A stretch of DNA of 64,000 nucleotides from Enterococcus pallens ATCC BAA-351 (GCF_000407485.1 NZ_ASWD01000002.1:62001-126000); one strand, 5' to 3'. Positions 27,167 to 38,725 are shown, numbered from the stretch's first letter. The notes: generated from the letters alone by a model not told the origin. Numbers and translations: made by a program.

Positions 27167-28216
27167 ATGACGAAAAAAATTGTAGCTTTAGCCGGTGACG
27201 GCATCGGACCAGAAATTATGAACAGCGGCCTGCAGGTTTTAGCAGCGGCCGAAGCGTTAACTGGAGAACCCTTTGAGATTGCAGAACAGCCTTTCGGCGG
27301 AGCTGCGATTGATTTAACCGGACAGCCTTTACCAGAAGCTACCTTAAAGGCTTGTGAAGAAGCCGATGCCATTTTATTAGGAGCAATTGGCGGACCTAAG
27401 TGGGAAAAAGGACCAGAAACACCGGAAAAAGGCTTGCTGGCTTTACGTAAAGCATTAAATCTTTTTGCCAACATCCGACCAGTTACTGTTTCTGAAGCTT
27501 TGCTTCACCTGTCTCCTTTAAAACCAGAGATTATTAATGGCACAGATTTGGTTATCGTTCGTGAATTGACTAGCGGTATCTATTTCGGAGAACCTAGAGA
27601 GCTGGGAGTTGAGGAAGCTTACGACACCAACCGCTACCAAAAATTTGAAATCGAACGGATTTTGCGCAAAGGCTTTGAAATTGCTCAAACCCGCGGCAAA
27701 AAAGTTACCTCTGTAGACAAGGCCAATGTGTTGGCTACCAGCAAATTATGGCGTTCAGTTGCTGAAGAAGTGGCGAAGGATTACCCAGATTGTACCTTAG
27801 AACATCAATATGTCGATTCGGCGGCTATGAAGCTGATTCAAGCTCCAAGCAGCTTTGACGTTATTGTTACTGAAAACTTATTCGGCGACATTTTAAGTGA
27901 TGAAGCTTCCGTATTACCTGGTTCGCTGGGTGTACTACCAAGTGCCAGTCATAGTTCTGAGGGGCCATCACTTTATGAACCAATTCATGGTTCAGCCCCA
28001 GATATCGCTGGCAAAGGCATTGCCAATCCAATTTCGATGATTTTGTCAGTGGCCTTAATGCTGCGTCAATCATTTAATGAAGAAAAAGCTGCACAAGCAA
28101 TTGAAGCAGCTTGCGATGCAATCTTAAAAAAAGGCATTTTCACTGGCGACTTAGGCGGGAATGCTTCAACTGAAGAATTTACTCAAGCTGTACTAACAGA
28201 AATGAAGGGAGCATAA
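27167..28216 (+). CDS. leuB: 3-isopropylmalate dehydrogenase
   Basis: LeuB oxidatively decarboxylates 3-isopropylmalate using NAD+ and Mg2+. The 349-residue sequence begins KKIVALAGDGIGPEIM; ELTSGIYFGEPR carries the substrate-binding tyrosine, and FGDILSDEASVLPGSLG carries the metal-binding aspartates. EPIHGSAPDIAGKG is the NAD loop. It lies 4 bases after leuA and 3 before leuC, so it is in the same operon. Confidence 0.98.
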   Translation: MTKKIVALAGDGIGPEIMNSGLQVLAAAEALTGEPFEIAEQPFGGAAIDLTGQPLPEATLKACEEADAILLGAIGGPKWEKGPETPEKGLLALRKALNLFANIRPVTVSEALLHLSPLKPEIINGTDLVIVRELTSGIYFGEPRELGVEEAYDTNRYQKFEIERILRKGFEIAQTRGKKVTSVDKANVLATSKLWRSVAEEVAKDYPDCTLEHQYVDSAAMKLIQAPSSFDVIVTENLFGDILSDEASVLPGSLGVLPSASHSSEGPSLYEPIHGSAPDIAGKGIANPISMILSVALMLRQSFNEEKAAQAIEAACDAILKKGIFTGDLGGNASTEEFTQAVLTEMKGA

Positions 28217-28219
28217 CCA

Positions 28220-29593
28220 ATGGCACAAACACTTTTTGATAAACTATGGAACCGCCACGTGGTGCAAGGCGAAGAAGGCGCACCCCAACTGCTTTATATT
28301 GATCTGCATTTGATTCACGAGGTAACTTCACCTCAGGCCTTCGCTGGAATTCGCGAGGCCGGTCGGAAATTGCGTCGTCCTGAGCGTACCTTTGCAACAA
28401 TGGATCACAATACACCGACAGTTGATATTTTCAATTTTACCGATCTAGTAGCAAAAAAACAAATCGATACCTTGCGAGAAAATTGCGAGGAATTTGGCGT
28501 TACTCTTTGTGATAATGGCAGTGATCGTCAAGGAATCGTCCACATGGTTGGTCCTGAAACTGGATTGACTCAGCCAGGAAAAACGATTGTCTGCGGCGAT
28601 TCCCATACGGCTACTCATGGCGCTTTTGGAGCTCTGGCTTTTGGGATTGGGACTAGTGAAGTGGAGCACGTTTTTGCAACACAATGCTTGTGGCAAAACA
28701 AACCGAAAAACATGGGCGTTAAAGTGACTGGTGAACTTCCTAAAGGTGTATACGCCAAGGATATTATCTTAGCTTTGATTGCCAAATATGGCACTGACTT
28801 TGGTGTAGGCTACGCTGCGGAATTTTATGGCGATACTATTCGTTCTCTATCGATGGAAGAGCGCATGACAATTTGTAATATGTCAATCGAAGGCGGAGCA
28901 AAAATCGGCTTGATTGCGCCGGATGAAAAAACGTTTGCTTATGTTGAAGGGCGCGAATATGCACCGAAGAATATGGAAGCCGCGATTAACGACTGGAAAG
29001 AATTGTATACCGATGAAGATGCGAAATACGATACGATCCTAACTTTGGATGCAAATGAATTGGTACCATTTGTAACTTGGGGAACCAATCCGGAGATGGG
29101 TGTGCCAGTGGATGGTACCTTCCCAGAGCCTGAAACAGAAGAATACAAAAAGGCCTATGAATATATGGACTTGAAACCTGGTCAAAAACCAACCGACATC
29201 AACATCGGCTATGTCTTTATTGGTTCTTGTACCAACGGGCGCCTATCTGATCTGCAGGAAGCTGCTCGCATGATCGAAGGTAAAAAGGTGAATGAAAATG
29301 TTACAGCAATCGTGGTTCCCGGCTCTCGACCTGTACGTAAAGCGGCTGAAAAAATCGGCTTGGACAAAATTTTTAAAGATGCCGGCTTTGAATGGCGTGA
29401 ACCAGGCTGCTCGATGTGCCTAGGCATGAACCCTGACCGTGTACCACCAGGCGTTCACTGTGCATCAACCTCAAACCGCAATTTCAAAGGACGGCAAGGA
29501 AAAGATGCGCGGACCCATCTGTGTAGTCCAGCAATGGCGGCATTGGCTGCGCTAAACGGAACCTTTGTTGACATTCGCAAGGAGGCAATCTAA
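28220..29593 (+). CDS. leuC: 3-isopropylmalate dehydratase large subunit
   Basis: LeuC forms the [4Fe-4S]-containing large subunit of isopropylmalate isomerase. Cluster cysteines are seen in [10 protein letters not shown] and [12 protein letters not shown], and the [14 protein letters not shown] and [13 protein letters not shown] segments are typical. Length is 457 residues, normal for the bacterial LeuC. Its stop overlaps the leuD start by one base (TAATG). Confidence 0.98.
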   Translation: MAQTLFDKLWNRHVVQGEEGAPQLLYIDLHLIHEVTSPQAFAGIREAGRKLRRPERTFATMDHNTPTVDIFNFTDLVAKKQIDTLRENCEEFGVTLCDNGSDRQGIVHMVGPETGLTQPGKTIVCGDSHTATHGAFGALAFGIGTSEVEHVFATQCLWQNKPKNMGVKVTGELPKGVYAKDIILALIAKYGTDFGVGYAAEFYGDTIRSLSMEERMTICNMSIEGGAKIGLIAPDEKTFAYVEGREYAPKNMEAAINDWKELYTDEDAKYDTILTLDANELVPFVTWGTNPEMGVPVDGTFPEPETEEYKKAYEYMDLKPGQKPTDINIGYVFIGSCTNGRLSDLQEAARMIEGKKVNENVTAIVVPGSRPVRKAAEKIGLDKIFKDAGFEWREPGCSMCLGMNPDRVPPGVHCASTSNRNFKGRQGKDARTHLCSPAMAALAALNGTFVDIRKEAI

Positions 29594-30174
29594 TGGAAAA
29601 ATTTACGGTTTATACTGGAACCACCGTTCCTTTTATGCAGGATAATATTGATACCGATCAAATTATTCCTAAAAACTTTTTAAAACAAGTAGATAAAAAG
29701 GGCTTCGGCAAGCACTTGTTTGATGAATGGCGTTACTTGGAGGATCGTTCACCGAATCCAGATTTCATTTTAAACGCGCCAGAACGTCAAACGGCGACGA
29801 TTCTCGTTTCAGGTGAAAACTTCGGTTCAGGTTCTTCACGTGAGCACGCAGCTTGGGCTTTGCAGGATTACGGCTTCCATGCAGTCATTGCTGGCAGCTA
29901 TAGCGATATTTTTTATATGAACGCTTTGAAAAATGGTTTGCTGCCGATCCGCATGCCCGCCGATGTCCGTAAAGAACTAAGTGAACTGCCAGCGGATGCT
30001 GAAGTAACGATTGATTTGCCGAATCAAACGATTGTCACACCAAATGCTCGTTATGAATTTCCTATTGATGCAACCTGGAAGGACAAACTGGTCAAGGGCT
30101 TGGATGACATTGCCATTACCTTGGAGCATGAAGCGGCGATTACGGCTTACGAAGAAAAAATGCCTAACTATTAA
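29593..30174 (+). CDS. leuD: 3-isopropylmalate dehydratase small subunit
   Basis: LeuD is the swivelling small subunit completing the isomerase active site. The 193-residue protein has [32 protein letters not shown] and the [13 protein letters not shown] segment, all family hallmarks. It is translated by coupling with leuC and is the last gene before the operon terminator. No ilv genes follow in this window, unlike in Lactococcus. Confidence 0.98.
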   Translation: MEKFTVYTGTTVPFMQDNIDTDQIIPKNFLKQVDKKGFGKHLFDEWRYLEDRSPNPDFILNAPERQTATILVSGENFGSGSSREHAAWALQDYGFHAVIAGSYSDIFYMNALKNGLLPIRMPADVRKELSELPADAEVTIDLPNQTIVTPNARYEFPIDATWKDKLVKGLDDIAITLEHEAAITAYEEKMPNY

Positions 30175-30181
30175 ATACAGC

Positions 30182-30217
30182 AACAGGACCCATCGTATGG
30201 ATGCGTCCTGTTTTTTT
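30182..30217 (+). terminator. Terminator of leuABCD
   Basis: AACAGGAC/GTCCTGTT arms with an inner CATC-type stem are followed by T7. Confidence 0.92.
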
Positions 30218-30317
30218 GCATGCACTGCAATCGATTTAATAATTAAGATAGCTACGATCACGATGATTTTAAGAACAGCTCGAAAGTTTTTTGGGAAAAC
30301 ATCTCTGTTTAAATCAT

Positions 30318-30671
30318 CTATTCTGTCATAAACACTTCGCCGTTTTCTTCGCACCACTTATTTACAGCTTCGTAAATTGGCATCAATTCTATACCAGATC
30401 TCGTTAACTGATATTCTACTCGCGCTGGAATTTCAGGATACTCGATACGTTGAACTAATCCACTTTTTTCCAAATCCTTTAATTGAGCTGAGAGTATTTT
30501 GTGACTAATCGCTGGTAAAAGCCGTTTCAATTCTCCGTAACGCAGCGTATGCTTTTGTCCCAAATGATAGATTAGTTGGATTTTCCACTTGCCGCCAATG
30601 ATGGATAAGATTTTTTCCAGCTTTTCAAATCCATAATCTGCTACGATACAGTAATCTTTATTTTCTTCCAC
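30318..30671 (-). CDS. HxlR family transcriptional regulator
   Basis: This 117-residue winged-helix protein has the HxlR pattern IIGGKWKIQLIYHLGQK, then RYGELKRLLPAISHKILSAQLKDLE and a DGLV-type wing ending VEYQLTRSG. Cys8 lies in the position where redox-sensing members such as HypR carry a reactive cysteine. It diverges from a small membrane protein gene, so it probably controls that gene and itself. The inverted pair ACTTA...TAAGT in the intervening 99 bases is a possible operator. Confidence 0.9.
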   Translation of the reverse strand: MEENKDYCIVADYGFEKLEKILSIIGGKWKIQLIYHLGQKHTLRYGELKRLLPAISHKILSAQLKDLEKSGLVQRIEYPEIPARVEYQLTRSGIELMPIYEAVNKWCEENGEVFMTE

Positions 30672-30770
30672 TTGCTTACCTCCTAGTTAGTATCTTACTT
30701 ATTTGTGCGTAATTGTGTAAGTTTTTTTCCTATTATATACTGAAAAAAACAATAAGGGAGAAAAACATCT

Positions 30771-32643
<1,873 letters not shown>

Positions 32644-34521
32644 CTAATTAATTTTTAAAACTGCATCGTCCGGGCAAACTGTACCCAATTTTTCTTCTTC
32701 CACTGAATCATAGGTTAAGGTATTGGTCACAATGATTGGTGTGATTGTCGAATAGCCAGCTTGTTCAATAGCTGCTAAATCAATTTCCATCAATACGTCG
32801 CCTTTTTTCACCTTTTGGTCCTGCGCAACTAAACAGGTAAACGGTTTGCCTTCTAGGTTCACAGTATCTAATCCTACATGGATCAATACTTCTACCCCTT
32901 CATCAGAAGTTAAACCGATCGCATGTTTTGAAGCAAACAAGCTGGTTACAATACCATCAAACGGCGCATAAACTTTGTTGCTGGTAGGTTGAATCGCAAT
33001 TCCTGAACCCATCGCTCCACTAGCAAATACTTCATCGGGTACTTCATTCAAACTAATGGCTTCGCCTTCTAGCGGTGAGCTGATAAAATGAGACACTAAT
33101 GACCCTGGAACAGCTGCATCTTTTTCGATTTCTTGACTCATTTTGGCATCTTCTTCGATGGTTTCTCCAAAACCGAAAATTTGAATCAGTACTACTGGTC
33201 CTGCAATCGCAATTACACAGCCAATCACAATTCCGATAAATGAGGTTGGTACACTGCTGTCAATTCCATTAACAATCGTTAATAAGCCTGGCAGACCCGC
33301 ATAAGCAAAGTAATAAGGCTGGAAGAAACTAGCAACGATTGCGCCAATTCCTCCTGAGAGACAACCAAAGATAAATGGTTTTTTGAAACGCAATGTTACA
33401 CCATAAATAGCTGGCTCAGTAATTCCGAAAATCCCAGTAATAAAAGCTGAAAGCGAAACATTCTTCAGTTCTTTACTTTTCGCCTTCAGGAAGACACCTA
33501 GCACAGCTCCTACTTGAGCAACTACGGCAATTGTTTGGAAAGCTTGAAAAGAATCGCGTCCATACATGTCAAAGTTTGCCAAAACCATCGGCGTTACCCC
33601 CCAGTGAACACCGAAGATTACGACTACCTGCCAAAAACCGCCGATGATCGCGCCAGCCAATGGTGGTGCAACTGACACTAAGAAATTATACCCGTTAGCA
33701 ATTGCTGTTGCGGTAATCGCTGAAGCTGGTCCTAAAACTAAAATCGTTAATGGCACCATGATTACTAGGCACAACAAGGGTGTAAATAATGGTTTAACCA
33801 CATCTGGCAAGATCTTTTCGATCCCTTTTTCTACATAAGACAGTAACCACACTAAGATAAGCGGTGGTAAAACTGATGATGTATAGGTAGTCTCAGTCAA
33901 AGGAATACCGAAGAATGCTAAACTTTGTCCGCCGGCAATCTCAGCAGCCATCGTTGCCCAATCTGGCGATACTAAAGCCATCGCACAGGCTACCGCAATA
34001 TACATATTTACCTTAAAATGCTTCGATGCCGTAATCGCAATGAAAATCGGCAGGAAAGTAAACGGTGCCCAAGAAATGAAGCTGAACACACGATACGTAT
34101 CGGTGGTTGAAAAGGCTGGGAAAGCTAAATTAATAAGAATAAGTGCGCCCTGTAAAATCCCCGCTGCTGCCAATACATAAATAAAAGGTGCAAATACTGC
34201 AGACATAGTGGCAATAACGCGATTGAGAATACTTCCTTTAGGTTCTTCAACTTCTGAACTTGTATCAACATTTACCAGCTTGGTAAACGCATCATATACA
34301 TCCCCTACATGGGTACCAATCACGATCTGAAATTGTCCATTATTAATCACTACCGAAATTACTCCAGGTAATTGTGAAATTTTCTCCTTAGCTCCTGCTG
34401 GCACTTCTGTCAAAACTAAACGCAGCCGGGTTGCACACCGGGTAACGTTTGCAATCTTATCTGCACCGATGATATCTAAAATATCTTGGGCTAATTTAGA
34501 ATAATCTCTGACTTTACTCAT
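32644..34521 (-). CDS. Beta-glucoside PTS permease EIIBCA
   Basis: This 625-residue permease phosphorylates and imports beta-glucosides. Domain order is IIB (1-85, phosphocysteine Cys29 in CATRLRLVL), IIC (about 105-460, about ten membrane helices), and IIA (about 480-625, with His533 and the phosphorylated His548 in IHVGLDTVNLEG, the spacing expected for glucose-type IIA). It is the first gene of the bgl operon. Unlike many such operons it has no BglG-type antiterminator gene nearby; a divergent GntR takes its place. Confidence 0.96.
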   Translation of the reverse strand: MSKVRDYSKLAQDILDIIGADKIANVTRCATRLRLVLTEVPAGAKEKISQLPGVISVVINNGQFQIVIGTHVGDVYDAFTKLVNVDTSSEVEEPKGSILNRVIATMSAVFAPFIYVLAAAGILQGALILINLAFPAFSTTDTYRVFSFISWAPFTFLPIFIAITASKHFKVNMYIAVACAMALVSPDWATMAAEIAGGQSLAFFGIPLTETTYTSSVLPPLILVWLLSYVEKGIEKILPDVVKPLFTPLLCLVIMVPLTILVLGPASAITATAIANGYNFLVSVAPPLAGAIIGGFWQVVVIFGVHWGVTPMVLANFDMYGRDSFQAFQTIAVVAQVGAVLGVFLKAKSKELKNVSLSAFITGIFGITEPAIYGVTLRFKKPFIFGCLSGGIGAIVASFFQPYYFAYAGLPGLLTIVNGIDSSVPTSFIGIVIGCVIAIAGPVVLIQIFGFGETIEEDAKMSQEIEKDAAVPGSLVSHFISSPLEGEAISLNEVPDEVFASGAMGSGIAIQPTSNKVYAPFDGIVTSLFASKHAIGLTSDEGVEVLIHVGLDTVNLEGKPFTCLVAQDQKVKKGDVLMEIDLAAIEQAGYSTITPIIVTNTLTYDSVEEEKLGTVCPDDAVLKIN

Positions 34522-34554
34522 TTTTCAACCTCTTTCTTTTTATTGTACCTACAC

Positions 34555-34583
34555 ATAATAATTGTGAATGCACAATTTGTCAA
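34555..34583 (-). promoter_or_regulatory. Promoter of the beta-glucoside operon
   Basis: On the minus strand TTGACA and TATTAT are separated by 17 bases. The whole spacer is filled by an operator palindrome. Confidence 0.88.
34560..34577. promoter_or_regulatory. GntR operator inside the promoter spacer
   Basis: AATTGTG-AATG-CACAATT is a perfect palindrome with 7-bp arms. It lies exactly between the -35 and -10 of the bgl promoter, so a bound repressor would block RNA polymerase. Confidence 0.75.
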
Positions 34584-34647
34584 GACCTGTATAATTTTTT
34601 TGAACTGTGGTATGATACTAGCGAGAACAACACAAAGGGGAAACGAT

Positions 34648-35358
34648 ATGCTGAAATATATGGAAATCGCAGCGGATATTGAACGGACTATTGTTGATAA
34701 TGATTTAGCACAAGGAACCAAGTTGCCAAAGTTTGATGAATTAATCAATAAATATGGGGTCAGTAAAAGTACGATCGTGAAGGCGTTAAATATTCTTGAA
34801 GGTCGGGGAGCTATTTATCAGATTCAAGGCAGTGGCGTTTTTGTCCGTCGCCGTAGTCGTTTAGGCTATATCAACATGATCGAAAATCAAGGCTTTACGA
34901 CGAACTTGGATCATTTTGATATTACAGCGAAGGTCCTTTCGTTGGAGAAGATTGTTCCTGATCTGGAAGTGCGCGAAAATTTATTATGTAAGGAAAATGA
35001 GGAAGTTTATCGAGTAAAACGAATTCGCTATGTTAACGGACAAGTGCTTTGCATCGAGGAATCTTTTTTCAAAATGGACATTGTAACCTTTTTAAATTTG
35101 GAAATTGTTGGCGGCTCGATTTTCAATTATTTAGAAACTGCTTTGAAATTGAGTATTGGCTTCTCAGATAAATATTTGCACGTGGTTAAAGTAAATCAAG
35201 AAAGTAGTGAGTTACTGGGCTTACCGGTTGGCGATCCCGCATTGCTCATCGAAGAACTGTTTTATTTGTCCTCCGGTGTGCCTTTTGACTTTTCCCGAAC
35301 TACTTACCATTATGAACACTCGCAATTTTTCGTTCAAAGCAGTAATTTGAATCATTAG
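34648..35358 (+). CDS. GntR/HutC-type transcriptional regulator
   Basis: This 236-residue regulator combines an N-terminal winged helix (about 5-70, with KYGVSKSTIVKALNILEGRGAI split across the recognition region) and a C-terminal UTRA ligand domain (about 95-230, ending FDFSRTTYHYEHSQFF). UTRA domains in this class sense phosphosugars. The ATG at 34648 follows AAAGGGG; the open frame extends further upstream without a ribosome site. It diverges from the beta-glucoside operon and is its likely repressor. Confidence 0.93.
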   Translation: MLKYMEIAADIERTIVDNDLAQGTKLPKFDELINKYGVSKSTIVKALNILEGRGAIYQIQGSGVFVRRRSRLGYINMIENQGFTTNLDHFDITAKVLSLEKIVPDLEVRENLLCKENEEVYRVKRIRYVNGQVLCIEESFFKMDIVTFLNLEIVGGSIFNYLETALKLSIGFSDKYLHVVKVNQESSELLGLPVGDPALLIEELFYLSSGVPFDFSRTTYHYEHSQFFVQSSNLNH

Positions 35359-35378
35359 TTTTTCGTTTGAACGCAAAA

Positions 35379-35407
35379 AAAGCAGCAAATCCTCGATTTG
35401 CTGCTTT
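35379..35407. terminator. Bidirectional terminator between gntR and lepB
   Basis: A perfect 13-bp stem (AAAGCAGCAAATC and complement) with a 3-base loop has a T-run on the minus strand. Confidence 0.92.
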
Positions 35408-35410
35408 GTC

Positions 35411-35938
35411 TTAATCCACAGTGCCTATTTTATTGATTGGCCAAAAGACGACTTTGGCATTGGCGAAAATTTCTTTTTCGTCTATTGCTCCCAGCATTCG
35501 ACTATCTTTGGAGTTCTGACGGTTGTCCCCCATGACAAAATAAGTGCCCTCAGGAACTGTATAAACAAAGTTGTCTGTTAACAGCACTCCTTCAGGAAGA
35601 GCTTTTTTATTCTCAGCTAAGTAAGGCTCATCAATTTTCTCGCCATCAATATACAATTGATCATTCGCATACATGACTTCTTCTCCTGGCAGACCAATTA
35701 CTCGCTTGATATAATCCTTATCCTCAACATCTGGTGCCGCAAAGGAGACAACATCCAAACGCTTAATTTCTCCCATTTTCAAGCCAAACAAGCGCTCGCT
35801 GTCTTGCAGGGTTGGATTCATTGAAGCACCAATGACTTCAATCGGGGTAAAGACAAAATGACGGGCTAGCAGCATGGTCACCATCGCACAGACAAAAAAT
35901 ACAATATCTGATACCTTAATCCAAGGTTCTTTCTTCAA
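35411..35938 (-). CDS. lepB: Signal peptidase I
   Basis: This membrane serine protease removes signal peptides from secreted precursors. The 175-residue protein has one N-terminal transmembrane helix (about 8-26) followed by the catalytic domain with Ser39 in GASMNP and Lys78 in DYIKRVIGLPGE; the GDNRQNSKDSR box is present. It starts with TTG at 35936-35938, 7 bases after AGGAGG. It is monocistronic, closed by the terminator at 35379-35407. Enterococci often carry several signal peptidases, so it may be one of a set. Confidence 0.95.
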   Translation of the reverse strand: MKKEPWIKVSDIVFFVCAMVTMLLARHFVFTPIEVIGASMNPTLQDSERLFGLKMGEIKRLDVVSFAAPDVEDKDYIKRVIGLPGEEVMYANDQLYIDGEKIDEPYLAENKKALPEGVLLTDNFVYTVPEGTYFVMGDNRQNSKDSRMLGAIDEKEIFANAKVVFWPINKIGTVD

Positions 35939-36002
35939 ACAACAACCTCCTAAATATCTTTTCTTTATTATAGCAAGAAAGATTTATAAAAAACAGTTGT
36001 TT

Positions 36003-37337
36003 TTAAATGTACTTCATATAGGAATGAGCAATACTTGGAAAAATATAAATCAATTCTTCCTGGTCAGGCGCTTTCAGCTTGGAATTCATTACGTCCAGTA
36101 ATCCATCCACCGTTTCCACTGCATCGTTCCCAACATTCGTTACCCCAACCATGTAGTCATCTTTATCATAGACAAAAGTGATTTTATTAATCTCGTCATT
36201 TCCGACTTGATGGAACCAATCTTTTCCAGCATAATCCACCGCAGTAATCTTATACTTCTCAGGTGATTGCTCTGCCTCCTCTACTGTTATACCTGCCGTA
36301 GCGATTCGTGGTGAGGTAAAGACATTGTAAGCAATTGGTGGATAAACAATCGGCTGATTGGTGTCTCCCGCAAATAAATGCGCCAAATATTGTGACTCAT
36401 AGGCAGCTACTGGCGTAATTTTCGGCTGCTTCTTGTCTAAAATATCCCCGGTTGCATAAACACCTGGAAGATTCGTTTCTAAATACTCGTTCACGGGAAT
36501 GCCTTTTACTGCATCAAATTCCAGACCAATGCCTTCGAAGTTCATATTCTCGGTTTGAGGTACTCTTCCAGTGGCATCGATAACGTAATCAGTCGTATGC
36601 TGGTAGCCTTCTTTCCCATGCAGGACAATGCCATTTTCAGTTTGTTCAGCAGCTTCCAACGTAACCTTCATTTGGAATTTTACGCCGCGACGTTTTAGAT
36701 CGTTTACGACTTCTTGAACATAGGGCTGATGGAAATCGCGTAAAATTTTGGTTCCTCGCAAAATGACGGTCACATCACTGCCAAAAGCATTGGCAATCGT
36801 CGCAAATTCCATTGCAATATATCCGCCACCGATCAGCGTCATACGTTCAGGCATCTCTTCCATCACAAGAAAATCTGTACTATCATGGAATAACTCACTA
36901 CCAGGAATATTCAAACGATGTGGTAAACGACCACTGACAATGACAACTTTTTCCGCAGTATAGTTTGTATCTGCCACTTCAATTGTATGGCTGTCGACAA
37001 AGGTTCCATGACCGATAATCGTTTTCACGCCAGCATTTTCCAGCTTCTGCTTGTTGCTCTCAGCCAGACTGTCAATGACTTCATGCTTATGAGCCATTAA
37101 ATCGTGCCAATTCAAGGCTGGCAGACTGTCAAACCCTCGACCCTGCAGATGCTCCACCTGGCGCAAAAGCTCCACTGGTCGATCCAACGTAATTTTTGCG
37201 TTACAGCCGCGATTGGTACAGACACCGCCAAATAGACCTTCTTCAATTACGCCAACCTTTAATCCCGCTTTCGCCATTGGAATGGCCCCATTCCATGCGC
37301 CCTGTCCACTGCCTAGAAATAATACATCAAAATCCAT
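36003..37337 (-). CDS. FAD-dependent pyridine nucleotide-disulfide oxidoreductase family protein
   Basis: This 444-residue flavoprotein has an FAD motif at GSGQGAWNGA, an active disulfide Cys40-Cys45 (CTNRGC), a central NAD(P) domain with GGGYIAMEFA and a C-terminal dimer domain. The architecture is that of lipoamide dehydrogenase, mercuric reductase and glutathione reductase. The C-terminus reads FPSIAHSYMKYI, so the conserved HPT-x-x-E dyad that activates the disulfide in those enzymes is absent. The ATG at 37337 follows GGAG by 7 bases. The substrate is unknown, and automatic names such as glutathione reductase should be treated with care. Confidence 0.88.
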   Translation of the reverse strand: MDFDVLFLGSGQGAWNGAIPMAKAGLKVGVIEEGLFGGVCTNRGCNAKITLDRPVELLRQVEHLQGRGFDSLPALNWHDLMAHKHEVIDSLAESNKQKLENAGVKTIIGHGTFVDSHTIEVADTNYTAEKVVIVSGRLPHRLNIPGSELFHDSTDFLVMEEMPERMTLIGGGYIAMEFATIANAFGSDVTVILRGTKILRDFHQPYVQEVVNDLKRRGVKFQMKVTLEAAEQTENGIVLHGKEGYQHTTDYVIDATGRVPQTENMNFEGIGLEFDAVKGIPVNEYLETNLPGVYATGDILDKKQPKITPVAAYESQYLAHLFAGDTNQPIVYPPIAYNVFTSPRIATAGITVEEAEQSPEKYKITAVDYAGKDWFHQVGNDEINKITFVYDKDDYMVGVTNVGNDAVETVDGLLDVMNSKLKAPDQEELIYIFPSIAHSYMKYI

Positions 37338-37475
37338 CAAACCGCTCCTTCGCTTTTCTTTTAATCTTACCATTGATTTCCTAACAAAACTGCGCTTTTG
37401 CTCATGATATAATAGAAGCAGGAATTTTTTGGCCCCTTCGTTGACAGAAATGGACCAATAGAAACGAGGAAATGT

Positions 37476-38258
37476 ATGCTAACAATTAGTCAATTCTCGA
37501 AAATTGCCCAAGTGACTACCAAAACACTGCGCTATTACGACGAAATCGATTTACTGAAGCCCGCGATTATCGATCCAAATAACGGTTATCGTTATTACCA
37601 AAGTCATCAGATGGCGACCGTCTTTCTAATTCAAAAACTGCGCAAATACGAATGTTCATTAAATGAAATTAAAGAAGTTCTCCAGGACAATCAGTTACTG
37701 AAGCCGCTGCTGAAGAAAAAGCAGGCTGAAATTGACGCGAAGCTAAACAGCTATGCTTCTTTGACGGATTTGCTGGACAAGGATCTGACAGCTCTATCTG
37801 AGGGAAATCTATTTATGGCTCATCAGGAGAACATTGAAGTAGCCGCTACCCCAGAATTAACAATTTTTTCTATCCGTAAGGTCATCAACGTGAAGCATGC
37901 TGGAGAATTAATTAATGAGGTGTTTGAAGCTATCAGCAAAGAACCTTTCGAACCCATAGGAGCACCGCTGTTTATTTACCACAGCCCTGAATATAATCCT
38001 GAAAGCTATGACATGGAATTTGCTATACCAGTGCCAGAAGTTAGCCCAAGAACACGAAGCTTGCCTTCGGTTAGGGCGGCGAAGCTTTATTATGCTGGTA
38101 ACTATCAGGGACTGACGGAGGCCTATCAGCAATTAGGCCAATGGGTGGAGCAGCAGGGCTATCAAGTAGTTGGGCCAACAATGGAGCTGTATTTAACAGA
38201 TCCTAACACTACGGCTGCTGATAAAAATGAAGTATTGATTTATTTGCCGATTGATTAG
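37476..38258 (+). CDS. MerR family regulator with GyrI-like effector domain
   Basis: This 260-residue regulator has the MerR winged helix (residues 1-75; TISQFSKIAQVTTKTLRYYD), a dimerising helix (about 80-110) and a C-terminal GyrI/BmrR-like effector-binding domain (about 115-258). Such proteins sense hydrophobic or cationic compounds and often control efflux or redox genes. It diverges from the disulfide-oxidoreductase gene; the 138-base gap could hold operators, but I found no convincing 19-20-bp spaced MerR promoter. Confidence 0.92.
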   Translation: MLTISQFSKIAQVTTKTLRYYDEIDLLKPAIIDPNNGYRYYQSHQMATVFLIQKLRKYECSLNEIKEVLQDNQLLKPLLKKKQAEIDAKLNSYASLTDLLDKDLTALSEGNLFMAHQENIEVAATPELTIFSIRKVINVKHAGELINEVFEAISKEPFEPIGAPLFIYHSPEYNPESYDMEFAIPVPEVSPRTRSLPSVRAAKLYYAGNYQGLTEAYQQLGQWVEQQGYQVVGPTMELYLTDPNTTAADKNEVLIYLPID

Positions 38259-38509
38259 AAGGCATAGCAAAGAACTAAAAACAGGATAAAAATCATGATC
38301 AGATCAAATAGCAGATTGTCTCGACGCTCTTTGAAGCAACCCCTGTTCTCTTCTGCATAATAATTCAGAATTGACAGTAGTAGATAAGAGCCAACAATCA
38401 GCATCCCGCGCCAAAATGAGTAAACGAATGTCGGCATTAGGACAATCGCCGCCAGCATAAGCAGCGTTAGGCATAGCTTGATGTACCAGATCTCTTTTTT
38501 AGCAAACAT
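38255..38509 (-). CDS. Small hydrophobic protein of unknown function
   Basis: This encodes about 84 residues with three hydrophobic segments and basic termini. The start is uncertain: ATG at 38509 lies about 12 bases from GGAG, and an in-frame TTG at 38518 is nearer to it. The 3' end overlaps the converging merR gene by 4 bases. No family is recognised. Confidence 0.6.
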   Translation of the reverse strand: MFAKKEIWYIKLCLTLLMLAAIVLMPTFVYSFWRGMLIVGSYLLLSILNYYAEENRGCFKERRDNLLFDLIMIFILFLVLCYAF

Positions 38510-38552
38510 CTGAATCAACTCTCTCCTTTTTCTTCTATTATATAATAATCGC

Positions 38553-38587
38553 CAAAAACCCGCAGAAGATTCTTTTCTCTGCGGGTT
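38553..38587 (-). terminator. Terminator of the feo operon
   Basis: A 10-bp stem (AACCCGCAGA/TCTGCGGGTT) is followed by TTTTT on the minus strand, just after the small Cys-rich gene. Confidence 0.9.
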
Positions 38588-38593
38588 CATTCT

Positions 38594-38725
38594 CTATTTT
38601 TCCTGTTCATGTTTTACTGGGCAGCTGCAGTCGCATTCTTCACAAGAACTGCCGTTTTTTATTTTCCGGTAGACGATCACACCGGCACTGCCAAAAATCA
38701 AAATAGATAAAACTATGGTTGCCAT
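38594..38725 (-). CDS. FeoB-associated Cys-rich membrane protein
   Basis: This 43-residue protein has one N-terminal transmembrane helix (MATIVLSILIFGSAGVIVY) and a short tail with four cysteines in CEECDCSC. Small proteins of this kind, annotated as FeoB-associated, follow feoB in many Firmicutes; a FeoC-like or iron-handling role is suspected but not established. Its ATG overlaps the end of feoB by 13 bases, so translation is coupled. The feo terminator follows at once. Confidence 0.85.
   Translation of the reverse strand: MATIVLSILIFGSAGVIVYRKIKNGSSCEECDCSCPVKHEQEK

Noticed and set aside
34522-34647. BglG-type RNA antiterminator ahead of the beta-glucoside operon
   Set aside because: No RAT sequence or terminator lies between promoter and gene, and no BglG gene is nearby.
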